Source of the DNA: Synanceia verrucosa
Taxonomy: Eukaryota; Chordata; Actinopteri; Perciformes; Synanceiidae
Length of the DNA: 64,000 nucleotides
Assembly (NCBI GenBank): GCA_029721515.1
Contig: CM056563.1
Span: 10,984,454-11,048,453, forward strand
Direction: 5' to 3'
Shown here: positions 60,502 through 64,000 of the stretch, one piece after another
Numbering within the stretch: position 1 is the first letter of the stretch
How the letters are laid out: each line of letters opens with the position of its first letter
Position numbers and translations under genes: made by a program
The notes under the pieces: generated by a model
What the model was told of the DNA's origin: nothing
Database searches by the model: none
Seen by the model: the letters and a program-made list of their open reading frames with translations, nothing else

Positions 60502-61217
60502 CTGATCCAAGCATGTGAAAGACCCCTGCATGATACAGAGATCACAGAGCATGGAGTTTCCCCCACATTGTTGCCCAGAATGACACAAACTGAGAATTGT
60601 GTGCTTTTCTACTCATCGTCTCCTCATGTAACCTGACTTGTTTGGCTAAAAGAGCTCAGTTATAAACAAGAGAAACATGTAAAATGCTTCTGTTGGCTTT
60701 TTTGCTCACTGGTGCCAATATTGGATCTTTTTTTTCAGTCAAGTGTGTCCATTTGTTATTTTTTAGAGACTGTCTCAATGCTTCAACAGTGATGTTTTAT
60801 AAAACTGCTAAATTACTCTTGACCCCTGGATTATTTACTTGACATGTAGACTGATGTTGTATCTGTCACATTTGGACCAAAAGAGAAATGAATGTTTACA
60901 CGTCTCACATTGAGAATCTTTAACGGAGAAGAGGAAGAAGAAAAAAAGAACAAAATAAACAAAAATAGCTTTGGAGCCATGACAGAGATAATCACATGCC
61001 AGGCCAGTCAGGGTACAGCACCACTACACTTAGAGCCACAGGGATTTTTCTGTTTCCTTCACTCCCCAGCTTTTGTTAACCCAATTCTTCTTATTCCTCT
61101 GTTCATTGTGGTATGATGGATACTGTGTAGAAATAAAGTATGAAAAATATGGAACTGCTCTGTTTTGTTTTGGGGAGGAAGCAAAGAGTTTGATTTCCAG
61201 CTTCACTCGTAACATTT

Positions 61218-61468
61218 GACTATATCAGAATCAGAAACAAGTTTAATGCCAACTGAGTTTGCACATACAAGGAATTTCACTTGGTATCACTTGGTGCATG
61301 ACATATAAACATAGTGTAGATATAAGAACAGAAGGTAATAAAGTGTCAATAAAGAATAAATAAATGGTGAAAAAACTCTGAGCATAGGGTGAAACAGACA
61401 ATACAGAGATGAACGGAAACAACAAAAACGGGTTTGGGGTATAATGAGTTGATGGGGCCAGCTGCAGT
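61218..61468. repeat. Fish interspersed repeat, unit 4
   Basis: Counterpart of the repeat at 983-1230. Confidence 0.45.
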
Positions 61469-61999
61469 TAGGAAGATTATATTTATTGTCCTATAAAATA
61501 CCAAAGGGAAGGAGGCTTTATGTTTTTTGCACATGCACATACTTCACAATATTATTTGAAATATCATATTTTACATCTGGCCCAGAAGGTTACTGTCAAA
61601 AGCAAGAAATGCCACATCATGTTATCCAGTAACTATAGTCAAATAGGACTACTGTATTATGGTCACCAATACAATCTAATGTAAACCACTGCCTCTACAA
61701 TAAACAGTTATAGTTAGTTAATATTGACCTTGTTATCTGTGTAAAGGTTGATTTAATAGCTGAGCTGTTGTAGTGGAGAGCCCAGGTGTGTCTAATAATG
61801 TTCTATTACTGATCTATAACACAAATGCTTAATTTGAATGAATGACCTACAGTATTTTCAAAAATACTTCCCAGGTATTTTCTCTTTACAGTTGCTGTCA
61901 GCGCAGAGCGGAGCTGTCCTTGGTCCTGAATCACTGCAGACATGTAGTGTATATGCAGTATGCTGTATGCCCTCTCTGTGTCTCTCTCTGTATTTGCAG

Positions 62000-62269
62000 G
62001 CAGTCAGTGCAGCAGCATCAGCCTGTCTGCTCTGACTCTCTGCTTTCTTCTCTTGGACACATTTGCGCTGACGCACCGCTGCGTCTCCACAGCTTTCTGA
62101 AGGAATTTGCGAGCAAATCGTCGGAGAGCTGCGACATTTCCTCCCCAAGTCATCACCGACCAAACAGACAGGACAGTCCTTCTCTCTGCGGCTTTTAATC
62201 TACAACTTTCAGTACAATATCTGCTCCGAGTGCAGGAAACAGCGCTGAGAGAGGACTGGTTACAAACAG
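62000..62269 (+). other. Exon-like segment on + strand, unit 4
   Basis: Copy of the 1759-2028 segment. It remains in the partial unit although no eif4g exons follow. Confidence 0.3.
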
Positions 62270-62904
62270 GTAGGAACAAGTGTCTGCCTGCTGCCCGTCG
62301 CATATTTTTAAACTCACGCTTCTAATTATTAGCTGGACTTTATAATCCGATGTCTTTCATATATTCACTGATTATTATGATGATTGATGTGAGGTACAAT
62401 GTTAATGAATAACTGCTTAGTGAGATTTAACTGACTGACTTATGAACATCCAGTCATTTTAAGGGCTTTTGCTTTGATTCATGTCTGTAAAATGTCAAAA
62501 CCCAGTATTGAATGTCAAATAATGTGAGTGTTTGTACATTTGTGTAGCCTACAGTTGAACAGGATCAGTAGCGACATGAACTGAATCATAATTTATTGTG
62601 ACAGTAAAACTTTCTATTGGAGAGGAGGTGGACGTGTCATGAATGAAAAATACTATGACAGGTTTAAATTGAAAGTTCCCCATTCTGTCTGCAAAAAGCT
62701 AAACTGAAAACAACATCTTGTGATACTAATTTATTTAGATTTTTTTGCACAACAACCAAATTAAGATGTTATTGACCCCTCCAGTTGTCCGACTGCCTTG
62801 ACATTTTATAAGCTGCTCATCACAACAACTATATTTGACTTCTTAAACCTCTCCAACTTTGTCAGCGAAAGATGAAAGTGAAAGATAATATCAAGACATA
62901 TAAT

Positions 62905-62950
62905 ATTAAGACAACTGACTGGTACACAGGAGACCGGGGTTCGAACCTCA
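62905..62950 (+). repeat. Possible tRNA-derived SINE scrap
   Basis: Contains GGTTCGAACCT at 62938-62948, matching the RNA polymerase III B box, preceded by ACTGGTACACAGGAGACC. No convincing A box or cloverleaf was found, so it is not called as a tRNA. Confidence 0.25.
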
Positions 62951-62956
62951 GTATGA

Positions 62957-64000
62957 GTGCACACAACAGAGTTAACAAGGTCTGCGTCAGATGCTAGGGA
63001 ACCAGGGCAATCTGATGAGAAATGGGCTACTGGAACAAGACATACATGTACGAGGGCGGAAAATACGGAATTGTTGGAATGTTACTATACAAGCAATCCC
63101 AGAGAGAGGGGATATAAGGCACGAATGAGGGACCTAAGGATGCTTCGAAAGCCACAATCAGTTCCAGACACATCTTCTAGCAGATCTTCTGAAAGTACTT
63201 GACCATTCAGTATTGGTAGTTGTCGGTGGCTCCAGGTTTCCAGTTGGGGGGGATGTCACCATCACCATCCTATGGATAACTCTCAGTGGCAGGGAAGTAA
63301 CATCAGCCCAGAACCACCAAGAGCTGAGATGGGAAGATACTGGAAGAGCATCTGGGAAAGAGAGGCATCACACAACACCAATGCCCAATGGCTAGTGGAC
63401 CTGAGAACTGACCACAGCAGCCTCCCAGAACAAGAACCAGTAACCATCTCAATGGCAGATGTCCAAGAAAGAGTGTCAAAGATGAAGAACTGGACAGCTC
63501 CGGGCCCGATATGATCCATACGTACTGGCTTGAGAAGTTGACGGCACTCCACGAATGCCTGGCAGCACAGATGAACCAGGGTGGCTAACTGAAGGCAGGA
63601 CAGTCCTCATCATGAAGGACCCCCAGAAGGGACCTATCCCATCCAACTACTCTCTGTACAACATGGAAGCTCCTGTCAGGCATCATGGCGGCTATGATGA
63701 GTAGGCATATGGCTCAATACATGAGCGGGGCACAGAAGGGAATAGGCAGTAACACCAGAGGAGCCAAACACCAGCTACTGGTTGACAGAGCATTTCACAG
63801 AGACTGTAAGAATCGACAGACCAACCTGTCTACTGCCTGGATTTACTACAAGAAAGCCTACGATTCAATGCCACACACATGGATACTGGAATATCTGGAA
63901 CTGTACAAGGTCAACAGGACACGAAGAGCCTTCATCAAGAACTCCATGGGAATGTGGAAGACGACCCCAGAGGCCAACTCAAAGCCAATCGCCCAAGTCA
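62957..64000 (+). mobile_element. Decayed Dong/Rex6-type LINE (R2 superfamily), cut by window edge
   Basis: The + strand encodes, in shifting frames, text typical of this retrotransposon family: ELLECYYTSNPRERGYKARM (pre-RT), YWKSIWEREASHNTNAQWL, VSKMKNWTAPGP (RT entry), LTEGRTVLIMKDPQKGPIPS, SGAQKGIGSNTRGAKHQLL, then YYKKAYDSMPHTWILEYLEL near 63845-63905 and RAFIKNSMGMWKTTPEANSK near 63925-63990. These correspond to early RT motifs. At least three frame changes and several small deletions (for example after GPIPSNY) show it is inactive. The catalytic YxDD box would lie beyond the window. It is not part of the array unit. Confidence 0.8.

Larger units (their letters stand above)
60502..62850. 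repeat. Partial unit 4, right-hand end of the array
   Basis: Collinear with the start of units 1-3 up to about 62405. There about 180 bp present in the other units is missing, and homology then resumes until about 62850. Differences from the other units are denser in 62405-62850 than before. The L1-like piece that follows at this point in units 1-3 is absent. No eif4g exon lies in this partial unit. Confidence 0.9.

Noticed and set aside
1..62850. The whole array being an assembly duplication
   Set aside because: Unit-specific differences (private insertion, module number, minisatellite length, distinct point changes) argue for real copies, but I cannot exclude partial mis-assembly without reads.
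62905..62950. Possible tRNA gene because of GGTTCGAACCT
   Set aside because: No A box, no acceptor stem and no cloverleaf could be drawn; listed only as a possible SINE scrap.

Overview
The window is vertebrate DNA, most probably from a teleost fish. It is AT-rich and intron-rich, with GT-AG introns, decayed LINE fragments and interspersed repeats of fish type. The only recognisable cellular gene family is eukaryotic translation initiation factor 4 gamma, closest by eye to eIF4G1. No bacterial or viral gene set is present, and no functional RNA gene was recognised.

Layout. The window is a head-to-tail tandem array of a roughly 20-kb unit: unit 1 (1-20043, cut arbitrarily by the window edge), unit 2 (20044-40931), unit 3 (40932-60501) and a partial unit 4 (60502 to about 62850). 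Unit 4 ends next to a decayed Dong/Rex6-type (R2 superfamily) LINE that runs off the right edge. Each unit holds, from low to high coordinate: a repeat-rich block; an exon-like, CpG-richer segment on the + strand; a 5'-truncated L1-like LINE piece with a nested insertion; a 32-bp minisatellite of variable copy number; an AT-rich minisatellite; and one eif4g1-like gene on the minus strand spanning about 11-13 kb.

The gene is rearranged. I could place every exon by splice sites and reading phase. In transcription order each copy has: N-terminal exons with the poly(A)-binding-protein-binding region; two modules (three in unit 2) that start with the first residues of the MIF4G domain, fused within one exon to the start of the MA3 domain, and then complete MA3; two modules carrying the MIF4G domain; and a short terminal exon with a stop. 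Canonical eIF4G runs PABP site, eIF4E site, MIF4G, MA3, W2. Here MA3 precedes MIF4G, both are duplicated, the eIF4E-binding segment is not found, and W2 is lost apart from its linker. All module joints are in phase 0, so the conceptual protein is about 1625 residues (units 1 and 3) or 1912 (unit 2).

State of the copies. Each copy carries at least one single-base length change in a coding exon. A C-tract in the first exon reads C4, C3 and C5 in units 1, 2 and 3. Unit 2 has two more one-base deletions and unit 3 has a one-base insertion. The array is therefore either a young family of partly decayed genes, or the lesions are homopolymer errors of the assembly. Shared internal breakpoints show that the module rearrangement came before the 20-kb amplification. 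Copy-specific shared variants suggest later gene conversion.
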